A DNA stretch of 64,000 bases from Glycine soja (taxonomy: Eukaryota; Streptophyta; Magnoliopsida; Fabales; Fabaceae), in the NCBI RefSeq assembly GCF_004193775.1, contig NC_041008.1, forward strand, positions 6,836,731-6,900,730. The letters are read 5' to 3'. The notes below the pieces were generated by a model, which searched no databases, was not told where the DNA came from, and saw only the letters and a program-made list of their open reading frames with translations. Each line of letters starts with the position of its first letter. Positions within the stretch are counted from its first letter, which is position 1. The position numbers were made by a program, and so were the translations under genes. This document shows, piece after piece, positions 1-12,989 of this stretch.

Positions 1-917
1 AAAGGTTAAGGAACTAAAACTAATAGAGGCTGCGTGGGTCCTATCCAGATACAGGAACTAACTCCACAACACAATCTCATTCGATCATCAATCCTCACTC
101 GTGGATTTCAATCTCGTTCAGTTCCTCCCATTTTCATACACAAATAATTTTCTTTATATTTCTGCATTGCTTTGAGTGGATTTTGCATAATCATATTATC
201 AATTTTTCATTCATTTGTAAGTGGGCATGTGATTGTGAACTTATTGAGCTACATTAATTAACCAATGTGAAAGACTCTTGTGCATGTTGTGATATTCATC
301 ATTTTATCTCAGTTTGTCTCATTAAAAATGGAAATAATATGCTAAGTTGCTAAATGCTTTATGTCATCTCAGTGTATGTTAGTTTAGTCCAACTGTGCAA
401 GTTTTCATTTCGACCAGTGGTTCGTGTTTGATTTTGATTCTTCATGTTATCTTTGTAGTGGGATATGAGTGCAGAAGTACTCTTGTGAAGGTTGGAAAAA
501 AGAAATCTCAATTTGATGTATGGTATGCCAAGATGGTAGCCTACTGTTGATTATAGATTTTATTTGAATTTGATATTGTTGTTCAATGATTTTCAAAAAA
601 GAAAAAAGCAAACAGAGGATGGTGAAACTGGTTTGAATTTAAGGTGTTTGATAAATAGAGCGCATCTTTTTTTGTTTAACAGTGCTAAATTTTCACACTC
701 AAGATTGAATGGAATACATCGATGCAAAATGTTATCCGGTACTCTAGTCTCAGAATGAAAATGTCCCTTTGATGAATGATTTGTTGTACCTTTGTTTTGC
801 ATTAAATTCAGATTCTTTCTCTAGAGATATTGTAAGGGCTCTTGGATTCTTTTTTTTTTTTTTTATGTGGTTATTCTTTTGCTAGCAGAACCAGGGGTGT
901 AAGAAGAAGTTGAGGTG
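1..917 (+). other. Upstream region and probable 5' leader of the AtuA-like gene
   Basis: No protein-coding segment is recognisable here. A splice acceptor-like end (tttgctagcag) near 889 lies 29 bases before the chosen ATG, so a 5'-UTR intron covering much of this stretch is plausible. A donor-like TTTGTAAGT near 214-222 would fit. This is inference from motifs only. A run of about 16 T sits at roughly 848-864. Confidence 0.35.
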
Positions 918-3900
918 ATGGAACCCCAGGATGAAGAAGAGATCCATAACTGTTTGATCAAGCTGGTTGCTTTATTGTTCCTTACCTTGGGTTATCTTTC
1001 TAGTTACTGTCTTTAATGCAGCATCAATGCTAGTGAAGGAATTGACTCTATTGTTGATAATGCATTACAGAGAAGTAATCCGGAAAGGCGAAGGGATAAG
1101 GTTTACATTGGTTGTGGAGCTGGGTTTGGTGGTGACAAGCCCTTGGCTGCTCTTAAGTTGCTTCAAAGAGTTCAAGAACTAAATTATCTGGTTCTTGAAT
1201 GCTTGGCCGAGCGAACTCTTGCTGATCGTTATCAAATCATGATGTCTGGTGGTGATGGTTATGATTCTCAGAGTAGGTGTTTCCTGCTCTTGCATTGTTC
1301 TAATCTTATTCTTAAGTTTAATTTTTGTAAAAATTTTCTGCAGTTTCTAACTGGATGCATATGCTGCTGCCTCTGGCTTTGGAAAGAGGAACTTGCATAA
1401 TTACCAATATGGGTGCAAGTAAGAATTTCTAATGCTGCATTTAATGCATCATATAATAATAATTGATAATCAGAAGATATTATAATTTATATGTTCAACT
1501 AAGTTTTTTGTAATGCATTTTGTTTGAATTGATATGTATGGTTTCTCTCTTGTTTTTCTAACTTCATTCACTCTTTGTTTCTGAAAGTGGATCCTCTGGG
1601 TGCTCAACAGAAGGTCTTAGAAATAGCTAACAGCCTGGGTCTCAATGTTTCTGTTGCTGTGGCTCACGAGGTGTCTGTCACTAATATAATAGGTATTTAG
1701 ATTTTCCTGTAAACTTTCCTCTGACCTATGTTATTATCAAATTTTAAATGAATGATTGAATTGTGAAGGGGGTTTTGAAATACCAACTAATTTCCAATTC
1801 AGTTTATTTGTCTCAGGCATTTGTTTTTTTACCTACTGTTACAATTTCTAGTTTTCATTTTGTTTCGTATATGTTGGGTGATCCCTCCTTTGGTAATGGT
1901 CCTTGCTGGAGTAGAATGATTGGTTCTGTAATGGGATAATATGTAGAGTGTTACTTCTCTCTGATGTATAAACAAACAATAGGAGTGTCCTAATAAGGAG
2001 ATTTTTCTGGTTAAAACAATGATAGTTATTAACCTCATGAGCTCTACATTTATTTACTCTTCATTTAAGCTTAAATACTTTTCAATTTTTTTTCTAGTCT
2101 TTAGCTCTTTTGCAAGGTGCTTCCCTGAAATTATTGATGCATCTTATTGTACTATTCTTTCATCTTTTAATATATTTATATATCAAAGAATTTGGGGGAT
2201 TTTCTTATTATTCTTTGTGCTAAGTTCTACAACTTATATATTCATACAACATCTTTCAGGTTCAGGATTTTCACCAGCAAAATCATATATCATGGAGGGT
2301 GTAAGAATCTGTTCTCACGACCCATGAGGCTGTCTGTGTTCACATATAATGTCATTCTCTGATTAACTATTTTTTTCCTTTCATTTTTGTGATGTATTTC
2401 CAACCAATTTTTGGGCAGCATTCACCCACCGGCCTGCATCAAATGTCAGATGTACTTTTCATCATACTTGTTTTATTTGGTGATGTCATATGACAAGTTT
2501 AGTTGTTAAGCCTGTTTTGGTTAACTATTTATTGGTTGTCATATGAAGAATTTTATTAACTGTTAGATACTAAACCATTCTTGAGCATTCACCTAACAGC
2601 TTAAGCTTTGGGGATAGTTGGTCATTATTCATAGACATTGTATCAGTCTTCATAATCAAGTGGATAGTTTGATTCTTGCCACCTCCTTTTTCTTAGCAAA
2701 AAAGTTGAATTTTACAGTAAGGTAGGGTAAGCCATGCATTATTCATGCTTTAAATCCAAAAGGCTCTTGCGTAAAGGGGAGTGGTAAGTATAAAATCTTT
2801 CACATAGTCTTCACTTAACAACTTAAGCTTTTATGAGAGTTGGTTGTTGATATTAATGATTGCTTTTGAAGTTTTTCTTCAGTTATTTACTTGTAAGGAT
2901 GCATTCTGATTTGCTTATTGAACTGAGTGAATGGACCAATCTATTCCACTCTGCCTGTCTGTAATATTGTCATGTGCATAATCTGATCAAATTTAGTTAT
3001 TCATGCATGATTTCTCCACTTTATTAGACTTCTGTTAATCTGGATGTGAAATTTGGCTGTAATTTGCAAAGGGTATCAGCACCTACTTGGGAGCTGCTCC
3101 TATTGTTCATTGCCTTGAAAAGTACCAACCAAATGTAATAATTACATCGAGAATTGCTGATGCTGCTTTATTCTTAGCACCTATGGTATGAAATGTGTTC
3201 TTTTCTTTCCTTTATATTCCCCATCTTTTCCTCCTTTCTCCATCAATGCTTGCTTTTTAGTGATTGAATTGATTCAGTCTTCATATGGACAGTATTGTTT
3301 CTTTGCAAGGTATAGGGAGTTTTATGAAGTTTAATTTGTTACTTGATTATTTATTTTTAGCAGGTCAATATAGACTCCATTAACTAATGTCTACTTAGGA
3401 TAACTCTTCTTAAAAGCACTATGCTTGTTCTTATAGAGTGGGATCCAGATGATGAACCACAGCACATTGAGCCATCTCCTTATCTTTTTTTCAATAAAAA
3501 AATGACAGAAGGAACAATATAGATATATTCGGTAGCTTTTGGTGTGTAGATGAAATGGACTTGAACATTGTGTTCTGTTTTGTTTCATTTTATTCTGTTT
3601 AGTAGAGAGAGATAATTGTATTTTTCTCGTACTAAAATTTGTCACATTAATTAAGATTTTATTTCAGAAAAGTTCTAGACTTTTTTGAAGAGCATATTAC
3701 ATTTTTTTTCTATAATGTAACTAATATTTTAGATTGTACTATCCTAACAAGCAAAGATAGGATTGCGAGTGTTCTGTTGTTCAGTTCTTAATAGCTTAGT
3801 TATCTGTTGGACATAATTCTGATCAAGCTGGTATATGGGTAGGTTTATGAGCTAGGATGGAACTGGGATGAATTAGAACATCTAGCTCAAGGATCTTTGG

Positions 3901-6507
3901 CTGGCCATCTTCTAGAATGTGGTTGCCAACTCACAGGGGGATATTTCATGCATCCAGGTATGCTAATATAGGTTAACTCTACCCTTGCATATGGGATAAA
4001 ATATAAATGGATGGGTTTTGTGAATGAGAAAATACTGTTTAAGCTATATCTTGTTTGTTTTAGGAGACAAGTACCGAGATATGTCCTTCCAGCAACTACT
4101 GGATTTATCACTGCCTTATGCTGAAATCTGTTTTGATGGCCAAGTATGTGTATCAAAGTCTGAAGGAAGTGGGGGAGTTTTAAATTTTAATACATGTGCT
4201 GAACAATTACTATATGAGGTTGGAGACCCTGGGGCTTACGTAACCCCTGATGTGGTAAGTTAAAATGTTTGTTATGAAGCACACTGGGCATTTATGACTA
4301 GATGGTAAAATAAACAACAAAAAGAGAAAGAAAAAAATTACTGTGTTCTTCAACAGGTGATTGATTTTCAGGATGTTTCTTTCCTTCCATTATCAAGCTC
4401 TAGAGTTTGCTGTCATGGAGCAAAACCATCTACTATTTCAGTTCCTGATAAGCTTTTGCAGTTGGTTCCACAGGTACATTTCTGAATCATTATCCGTTGG
4501 TTCCACAGAATCTCCCTTTGATGTTCCAAATACTTCTTATAGGATTGTGGATGGAAAGGATGGGGAGAGATATCTTATGGAGGTTATGAATGTGTTAAAC
4601 GTGCTAAAGCAGCAGAATATCTGGTAACCTTTACAACCTTATAACCATCTTCTAGATCAGTGTGCTAGTTTCATTTTTTTATATATAATTTATGTTGTTT
4701 CTCCTTCACTATTAGAGGTACATCTAGCTTACTATTGATTAATATATTCATCTTTTCATATGCTTAATTAGGTTAGATCATGGATGGAAGAAATATTTCC
4801 TGGTCTTAATCACCGTATACTTTCTTATATAATTGGGTTTGATAGCCTTAAAGCTACCAGCGGGAATGGAAATGAGTCATCACAGACAACTAGTGAAGAT
4901 AATAGGCTACGCATGGATGGGCTTTTTGAACAGAAAGAACAAGCCATCCAATTTACCAGAGAATTTATAGCATTGTATACAAATGGACCAGCTGGTGGTG
5001 GTGGTATCAGGTCAATGTTTCATTAAATCTGGTTCTGCACGTGTTTGACCAAAATTCTTAATGTCCAATTTTTATAGCTGAGAATTATAAACCTGTGTCA
5101 AATTGACAATCAATGTTCTTCTAATTTGGTGATTTCTGATTAAACCATAATTTTATTTCCAAGGTTTCCCTGAACTTGCTGCTATATCATCATGTTGCTT
5201 TGGATTATCAGATTCTGCACTGCACATTAGAATTTCTATGTTCTTGAAGTTTTCAGTTCAACTGTTATAACACAAACTTGCTATTAATGACTTGGGAAAC
5301 TCCAATTGTGAATGAAGTTGGAGCAAAAATTTGAAACTGAGTTGTTGAACTTTGAATAGCTAGTTAGTTGTATTAGTTATCTGCAAATTAGTTCTTTATT
5401 TTGGTTTGAATGCTGTTATAATTCTTTCTGACCATTAGTGACATTGACATATCTTTTATTTTGAATGCAGTACTGGATATAAGAAAGAGACTCTTCTAGA
5501 GAAACACTTGGTACTCTCTTCTTTCCATTCCTCTCATGGATTTCCTCACACTTGTTTATATGCATGAATTAGGACTATACTTACACACATGGACCAATAG
5601 ACTCCATTGAGATCTATCAAACACCAAATTTTCAGTAAAATGATTTAGAGCAAAATCTTTTTTAATGGGATAAGGATTAATTGTTGTTCAATCAACATTA
5701 TGCCTTGGAGAATGAGAACTAGGAAATCATCTGTCAAACTGGTAATGAGACATGCAGCGTTTCATTGTAGTGAAATCATCCTTCTGAACTGCTGAAGTCA
5801 GATAATGAACTTGAACATTCAATGAAACTTCTTGTCTTGAAGAAGTTCGTTTTGGTTGCAGTGCTTATGATCTTGGTCTTACTGCAACATTCATTAACCT
5901 TGCTGCCAGGACTATTCATCATAGGTAGTTTTTTCTTCAGGTAAAGCGGGAAGATGTTTTCTGGCGAACTGGGATAAAGAGGAGCACAAGAAGTCAGTCA
6001 AATAAAGTAGTTGATCCTGACCACAATCTGAGGCACATATTGACATTGCCACCGAAGCTACAAGCTGAAACAGACAAATCCTTGGAATCTGTTTCTCTTG
6101 GTAGTAGTTGCTCACCTGCTCCATCTGGCCAGAAGATTCCACTTTACAGTGTAGCACACAGCAGAGCTGGAGATAAAGGAAATGACATTAATTTTTCCCT
6201 CATCCCACATTTTCCTCCTGATTATGAGAGGTTGAAACTAATTATTACATCTCAATGGGTAAAATCAGTGGTCTCCAATCTTCTGGATTTGTCCCTTTCT
6301 CCTGATTTAGATGCAAAAATTCCAAGAGATAAACGGGTCAATGAAAATGTTAAGGTGGAGATATATGAAGTCAAGGGAATCCAGTCATTAAACATTGTTG
6401 TTAGGAACATACTGGATGGTGGTGTCAACTGTTCTCGACGAATTGATCGGCATGGAAAGACCATTTCAGATCTCATTCTGTGTCAGCAAGTTGTGTTGCC
6501 TCCTTGA
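918..6507 (+). CDS. AtuA-like (DUF1446) two-domain protein, 13 coding exons, 644 aa
   Basis: Assembled exons are 918-965, 1071-1272, 1344-1418, 1588-1692, 2260-2300, 3072-3185, 3843-3957, 4064-4254, 4357-4473, 4543-4623, 4772-5010, 5471-5510 and 5941-6507. They total 1935 nt and all introns are GT-AG. The N-terminal part (about residues 27-460) reads as the AtuA/DUF1446 family, with the glycine-rich segment [11 protein letters not shown] at about 30-40 and [14 protein letters not shown] further on. The last exon (about residues 520-640) carries the small AtuA-like ferredoxin-fold domain, starting [15 protein letters not shown]. In bacteria, AtuA belongs to the acyclic terpene (citronellol/geraniol) utilisation cluster. 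The plant homologues have no established reaction that I know of, so no substrate is assigned. No transit peptide or membrane segment is evident, which suggests a cytosolic protein. The ATG at 918 is the first in frame after a likely 5'-UTR acceptor and gives a 16-codon first exon. Exon 5 uses donor GTAAGA at 2301, the only choice that keeps frame. Confidence 0.88.
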
Positions 6508-6933
6508 TTGTGTGATTTACTAATAAGGTGGCAATGTTCTCCTGAATGGAATGAATAGAGCATTGCAAAACTTAGAATGATAGAATTTATTGAAGCTTGG
6601 AAGTGCTTTAATTGAAGTAGGACTCATATGGGGAGGGAGGATTCCATTTTGTGCTCTTTAGCCTACATATTCTTATGATAATAATTAGCAAAAGCTGTGC
6701 TGTAGCCACATCATCCTTTTTAAAGATTATGGTGGGAAGCATTTTGATCTTTAGATTATGTTGTTTCTTTTTCTTTGTAATCTACTACATAACTAGCTTC
6801 TATTTTATTTTTTAAACTTTGTTCTGTAGTTTGAGAACTAAGTTTTTTGGCTTAGTAGAAATTTGAGAAGTTAGAGAAAGATGGAGAAAAGACATTAAGA
6901 TGTACCAAGAAGAGCACCAACACAAGTGAGATT

Positions 6934-7081
6934 AACTCATACACTATACTTAAATTAGTAAGATTAACACAAACTATACTTGGGATATGTGTTGATTTTA
7001 TTTCTTTAACTCATACACTACACTTAAATTAGTAAGATTAACACAAACTATACTTGGGATATGTGTTGATTTTATTTCTTT
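6934..7081. repeat. 74-bp tandem duplication downstream of the AtuA-like gene
   Basis: Two adjacent copies of a 74-base unit begin at 6934 and 7008 with AACTCATACACTAYACTTAA. They are nearly identical over their whole length, which implies a recent duplication. The unit has no coding content and lies about 430 bases beyond the stop codon. Confidence 0.93.
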
Positions 7082-8107
7082 AATTTTCAGCAAATGAACC
7101 TTCGAAATGTTATGAAAAGAAAAAAAGAAATGAAACACCCTTGCTTTGATGACCTGGTTAGGACCTAATATTAGAGAGAACAAATTAATTAAATATTTGA
7201 ATAAACAAAATAAATTATAATATTAATTTACTATATTTTTCTCGAGTCAAATCAAAATCTATTCTAGGATGATTAATGTTTACCATTTTATTATTTTTGG
7301 AATTATGGAATAATTTTAGTTCTTAAAATTATCTTTGGAGTCTCCAAAATTATATGATCTGTATAATTTTACCGCGCATGTTAATTTATGACTCTAGTAC
7401 CTAACTCTAATTAATTCACGGACTCTACAATTATTTCATTTTTTTAATAGATAACCCGTTTAAAATAAGGGGCTTCAGAGCCAGGGAGGAGGAACTATTT
7501 TCTTGTTTCTAGATTCAAGATTGTAGAATAAGAACTAGGAGGCTTTCATAGAATTATCCCAACTAAAACATGTTAAAAATACAGTCTCTTTAATTTGGAC
7601 TATGCCATGATTAAAATTGCAAACATGTTAGCAGTTAGGATGTAGCATTGCCTCTATCTCTCTTAACATCCTTTTCTCTTAAAACTTCTTTTATTAACCT
7701 CTTAATTATGAAATCCAAATCTTAGTTATACCAGAATAGTAAATGAAAGAGAAGTTGGACAGAGCTATTTTTGTTGCATCCAATAATTTCCACCCCTTGA
7801 AACGATCAAATCCATCAACCTGTTTTCACTCCATCCAATTAGATCATCCACAAATCACAACATAACATTTCCATTTTTGCTTCACATTGTTTAGGGTCTC
7901 CAATCACTTGTAACCATTTACCACCGTTAGTATATGTTGATATAAGTTACTTTTTGTTTAGACAAATCCAAGACTTTGTTCAATTCCCTTTTGTCTGAGG
8001 TGTGTGCATTCTTGTTTAACTCCTCTTTGTTCCTCAGACATCCCAGAAGGGAACCAAAAATAAAAAATAAAAAAATAAACACAATCAATAAAGGGGAGAA
8101 AACAAAC
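7082..8107. other. Intergenic stretch and promoter side of the LIM gene
   Basis: AT-rich, with no exon or element I recognise. The last 200 bases before 8108 should contain the LIM gene promoter and 5' UTR. The A-rich leader just before the ATG (8060-8107) is typical of plant mRNAs, but I see no convincing TATA box. Confidence 0.3.
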
Positions 8108-10138
8108 ATGTCATTCACAGGAACTCTTGATAAATGCACAGCATGTGACAAGACTGTCTATGTGGTTGACTTGTTAACTCTTGAAGGAATTCCTTACCAT
8201 AAAAACTGCTTCAAGTGCAGTCACTGCAAGGGATGTCTTACGGTACATATAGCTCTCCTTTTTCTTGTTCCTTTTCTTGGTTATTCTCCTTTCAATGTTA
8301 TTGTTGTCTCTGTGTAACATCACAATTCACATGCAATTGGAATGAAAGAGATCATAATTAATAGAGTAAAGGGTAATTTTGTTTTAATCATATTGTACAA
8401 AATATTAAATGGAATGCTACTTTTTTTATTATTTTATTTACTGCTTTCATGATTTTGTGAAGGAAATAGTAAAAATAACACAGTCATGTTTACAAAATTT
8501 ACTTCATAAAATCTTGAAACAGGAGACAATGTGACAATCTTGTAATTGCTAATGAAAACATATCAACTTAAAATGAAATGAAAACAGAAAACAAATCAAA
8601 ACATTCTTTTGGCTTCTTAATTCCTGAGTCAAGAAATTGTGAATTAAATTATTTAACAAGTTAGTGAATGTTTGAGAAAGATTAAATTCTTTTCAATACA
8701 AAATAAGTTAAGTCTAACACGCATTGAATTAAATTGATATGATACTATACTATTCATTAAAATAAAATGTCCTTTAAACATTGTTCCTAAATCGAGGGTG
8801 CCAATGATATACTACTTAATGTTGGTCAGATGTGCACATACTCCTCAATGGATGGAATTCTTTATTGCAAGACACATTTTGAACAGCTTTTCAAGGAATC
8901 TGGCAATTTCAGCAAGAACTTCGGTAAGACGAAGAAGACCATCTTTTGGCCAATCTTTTTGTGCTGTTCTCATAATCCAACCTCAAAGTACAAGTAGGTA
9001 GAAAAATGTCACTTTCTGTTACTTATGCTAATGAAACTATGTTGTTTTCTTGTAAATGTTGCAGCAAAGTCTTCTGAGAAGCAAAATGAGTTGGTATGTT
9101 CACTATCCTACCTTGGCACATACTTTACAAATTGCATACGAATCATACATAATTTTATGAGTTTAATGACTATACTCTCTCAGTGTAAAATTTTTTATAT
9201 TATCAACCAATCAGAAATTATCGTTGATATGATTTTTAAAGTTATTGTTTTAAAAGTCAAGAAACTTAAGATATACTGTGATTTGTAATTTGATGACATA
9301 TAAATCAACTTTACACTCTAGTTTTATTATCAGTTTCTTGGCTTGTGATATCTTCTCATGAGACTATATATAATTATATATTCTTGTGTTCTCTTTCTAA
9401 TATGCAATTTATCATGATCATTAACAGAATAGAACCCCCAGCAAGCTATCTTCCATGTTCAGTGGAACCCAGGACAAATGCTCAGTTTGCACAAAAACAG
9501 TATATCCTCTGGAAAAGGTTTGTAATCTCATATCTTCCCCATGTAAAAGGAAACAAGTTTGTAAGATCATAATTCTCACTATTTTCTATTTCCATTTTCT
9601 GTTTTCACTATTTTCTATGCAAACTTTTGAAATAGAAATATAATAAAAACAATGTAACATTTTTTTGTAATTAAATATGAACACAAAAAATAAAGTAGAA
9701 AATGTTTTCTCAGACCAAACAACATATTAATTTGAAATACATTTAGCAATTTGATTGTAAAATGATTCCATATCACTTGGATTAGGATATTGGTTTATTA
9801 ACAAAACTAACCATGCATACATGCATAAAAATTTGGTTCAATTTATGAAACAGATGACACTTGAAGGGGAATGCTTCCACAAGACTTGCTTTAGGTGTGC
9901 TCATGCAGGGTGCCCTCTCACACATTCAAACTATGCTGCCCTTGATGGTGTTCTCTACTGCAGGGTCCACTTTGCACAACTTTTCATGGAGAAAGGGAAC
10001 TACAACCATGTGCTCCAAGCTGCTGCACACAGGAGGACTGGTTCCTCTACACCTCCACTACTAGAGGAGCCATCACAAGAGCCAGCACCACCAGCATCTC
10101 ATGAGGACCAAACAGAAGAAGAGACACCTCTTGAATGA
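8108..10138 (+). CDS. PLIM2-like two-LIM-domain actin-binding protein, 5 exons, 210 aa
   Basis: Exons 8108-8242, 8830-8923, 9065-9093, 9428-9517 and 9854-10138 total 633 nt with GT-AG introns. LIM1 has zinc ligands C10, C13, H31, C34, C37, C40, C58 and H61. LIM2 has C104, C107, H125, C128, C131, then C152 and H155. The linker between them contains NRTPSKLSSMFSGTQDKC, typical of plant LIM proteins. The acidic, Pro/Glu-rich tail (about residues 175-210) and the opening MSFTGTLDKC point to the pollen PLIM2 branch rather than WLIM1. Plant two-LIM proteins bundle actin filaments and can also enter the nucleus, so a role in the pollen or tip-growth cytoskeleton is inferred from the family. Positions 43 and 47, next to the C40 ligand, are extra cysteines where relatives usually have Thr and Ser. 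The start codon is the only ATG that gives the family N-terminus. Confidence 0.9.
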
Positions 10139-11772
10139 GACTGGAAGTTGACATGAATTGTTTCAATTCCCTCCATCCCCTTCTTTCAGAATATTGAGCA
10201 AGGTCTTTGGTTTAAGTTCAGTACAGTGAAAATATTTGTAACAATATCTTTTTGAGTTTCATTGTAAACTAACAACTTGAGAGGTTTGTTTATTATGTAT
10301 TCAAAATTTTTAAACAAAAGATTTGAGCAATGCAATTTGTTCTTTTTTTCCTTTAATTTGTTGCAGTTGTTACCTTATCGTGCAAGCTAAGTAGTAAACC
10401 GTGCTATACCAAAAAAAAAACAAAACAAAACAGTGATATAAATTCTCAAACTTATTGCATTATTAAACTTATTTTAAAAATAATTATTTATAATAATTTG
10501 TAATCTACTCGTATACTGCAAATTAGAATTAGCAACTTAAATAATAAAAGTCTCACTATGTATTCTCATTCTTTGAATTAAACATTTTTAACACTTTTCC
10601 TCTTTTCTTTAGAAGGTGCATTTCACGCATGACTTTAGAACTAACAAAAACAATTTTTTTTTCTCAATCACTTCAAACTACTATAAGTATACATAATTTT
10701 CTTAACCATCCATCCTTTTCAATTTAAAAACTAATCTTATATTACAACTTATATTATTATTATAAATCTAAAATATAATCTATATATTAAAAAATATTCA
10801 TTGGTTAATATAATTTACATATTTAAAAATATTAATTTATTATGAATTTCAATTAAATAAAATAAATATTGATCCTATGCAACACATAGACTAAAATATT
10901 ATTTTAAATAAAAATAATCATTTTTTTAATCTTAAATGAAACATAAATATTTTCATAAAATATTATAAATAAATTCAAACAATGTAATATTATTTTATAA
11001 AATCAAACAATATTAATAAAATTTCTCGGACATTAGAATGAAGTAGAGAATATACCCCTGTAAATCATAGAGAGAAACAGAAACTCCACTAAAAGACAAA
11101 ATATGGTTAGGATATTTTCTTAGCAGCCAGTTTCAGTGTCCATTCATCACAACAGACACAGTTATATATCCCGAAATGAGCATTGGATCAATACAAAAAC
11201 AGAGAAATGATTAGTGACACTTCACGCGCTGGCATGGCGGTTGAATTTAGAAAGCACTGAAGAAGCATAGAAGTTTATAGGCTATACCATATTTTCACTA
11301 ATTTGTTTATTTTAAAATTGAAATACATATTTTTATTAATTCTAAAACTTTAAATATATTTAAAACATTTCTTTAAATTAAATTCATTTAAACACAAATT
11401 TTGCATTAAAGAATAAATTATCAATTTCATCAACTAATACCTTCCTTCTTAAATAATTTTTAAGGTAATAAAAATATTTAAGTAATTTCCAAAATATTAA
11501 ATATTCATCACCTTAATTCTTATATTTATGCAGTTTAATAAGGTTCATATTTGAAGTTTTTTTTTAATGTGGGTAGGTTAAAATGATTTTTAATACTTCT
11601 AAAATTATTTAAGCACTTTATTTAAACACTATTTAGAAGAGAGGATAATGCTTTGAGTTTAATAGTCATATATATTTTTACATTATCATCCAATTATAAA
11701 TCAATGTGATATGAATTTTGAAGAAGATGAATAAACTTTCAATAAAGTTAAGAACAAATTTTAAAAAATAGA
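10139..11772. other. Long AT-rich intergenic spacer
   Basis: The first 250 bases are the likely 3' UTR and polyadenylation region of the LIM gene. From about 10400 the sequence is very AT-rich with many A/T homopolymers and no reading frame or motif I can support. A slightly GC-richer island at 11090-11280 contains no recognisable gene. Confidence 0.35.
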
Positions 11773-12226
11773 CTTAAATTCAATTTTGATCTTTCTATTT
11801 TGTTTAATTCATAATTTTGGTCCCTTTATTTTAAAATTGAGACATTTGATTTTCCTATTTTAAAAAATTTATAATTTTAGCTCGTCTATTTTAAAAATTT
11901 CATAATTTTTAGTTAAATTCCTAACTTTGTTTACACTTTATTTCTTTTATTTTGGTCCATTGAATCCTATACTTAATATATTCATTTAAGATACTATCAA
12001 AAATGATTTAATTAATAATATTATAAGAAATAAAACGTAAAATAAAATTAAAAATTAAATCAAAATTATAAAATTTTTAAAATAGGAAGATAAAATGTTT
12101 TTGTTTTGAAATAAAAAGACCAAAATTATATATTTTTTAAAATAAAGAGACCAAATATCTCAATTTTAAAATGGAAGAACCAAAATTAATATTGAGTAAA
12201 ATATATAGAACAAAATTGTATTTAAG
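11773..12226. mobile_element. Fold-back MITE with about 110-170 bp inverted arms
   Basis: The left arm starts CTTAAATTCAATTTTG and the reverse complement of the right end starts CTTAAATACAATTTTG. Similarity continues inward through TAATTTTGGT and ATTTTAAAATTGAGA on both arms. The element is about 454 bp with no coding capacity. It lies just upstream of the KEA promoter. I could not define target-site duplications. Confidence 0.75.
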
Positions 12227-12299
12227 AAAAAAATTATAATTATAAACAAATTTACTACTGATAATTAAATATAAATTAGTTAATTATGTTTTATAATTA

Positions 12300-12989
12300 G
12301 TATAGAGGGGGGGTGACTCCAAAATTTTCTGATTTCTCAATAGAGAGGCACACGCGCGTTAGGCGCAAGTGGAGACAAAGCTTGTGATTTGTGAATAATA
12401 TCCTCTCTCCCTCCCTCTCGTATATATCTGCTTGCTCACTTGGCTGACCGTTTTAACAAAACACGCAACACACAACTCATTCATATTTTCTTTCACATCA
12501 CATTTCCCCTCTCTCCAATCCAACACACACATTTGGAACTTCCATTTCCACTTTCTCTGTTCCAAGCTCCCTCCCTATTCACTTCTCTTCGTTTTGGTAA
12601 TTTCATCAACTGTTCCAATTCCTCTTGCCGAGAACACTTATCTTTGTTCTTTTTTTTAAAAAATATTTTTGTGTTGAATTGAATGAATGTGAAAAAAAAA
12701 AAAACGAAAATGCTCCTACGTGCATGGTTGATTATAGTTTGTACACTCCTAACCGAATATTATTCGCTGATGATATAATATGTTTGACAAAATCACGATT
12801 GAGGTGTGTTTGATTTGAACGTAATTTTGAGTGCCAAGCCTTGTTATATTTGATGTTGAGCTTTCTAATTCAGTTTTGGACTATTTTTTTTGTTTTGTTT
12901 CAGTTTTTTCCCCGAGGAATTCGTTGTAGAATGTGTTGAAGAGAAGTGGCTCTTCGATAGTGTTTTGTTTTGGAAGATAACATCATAAT
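12300..12989 (+). promoter_or_regulatory. KEA core promoter and 5' UTR with a probable leader intron
   Basis: A TATA-like TATATAT at 12421-12427 follows a CT-rich patch. The next 170 bases are pyrimidine-rich leader-like sequence. A donor at 12597 (TTTTG|GTAATTT) and an acceptor ending at 12903 (GTTTCAG) would remove a 5'-UTR intron, leaving a short leader before the ATG at 12990. This is motif-based inference. Confidence 0.5.

Noticed and set aside
2019..2327. 102-codon frame on + near the AtuA-like gene
   Set aside because: It lies mostly in intron 4 and overlaps exon 5 (2260-2300) only by chance; hydrophobic low-complexity translation.
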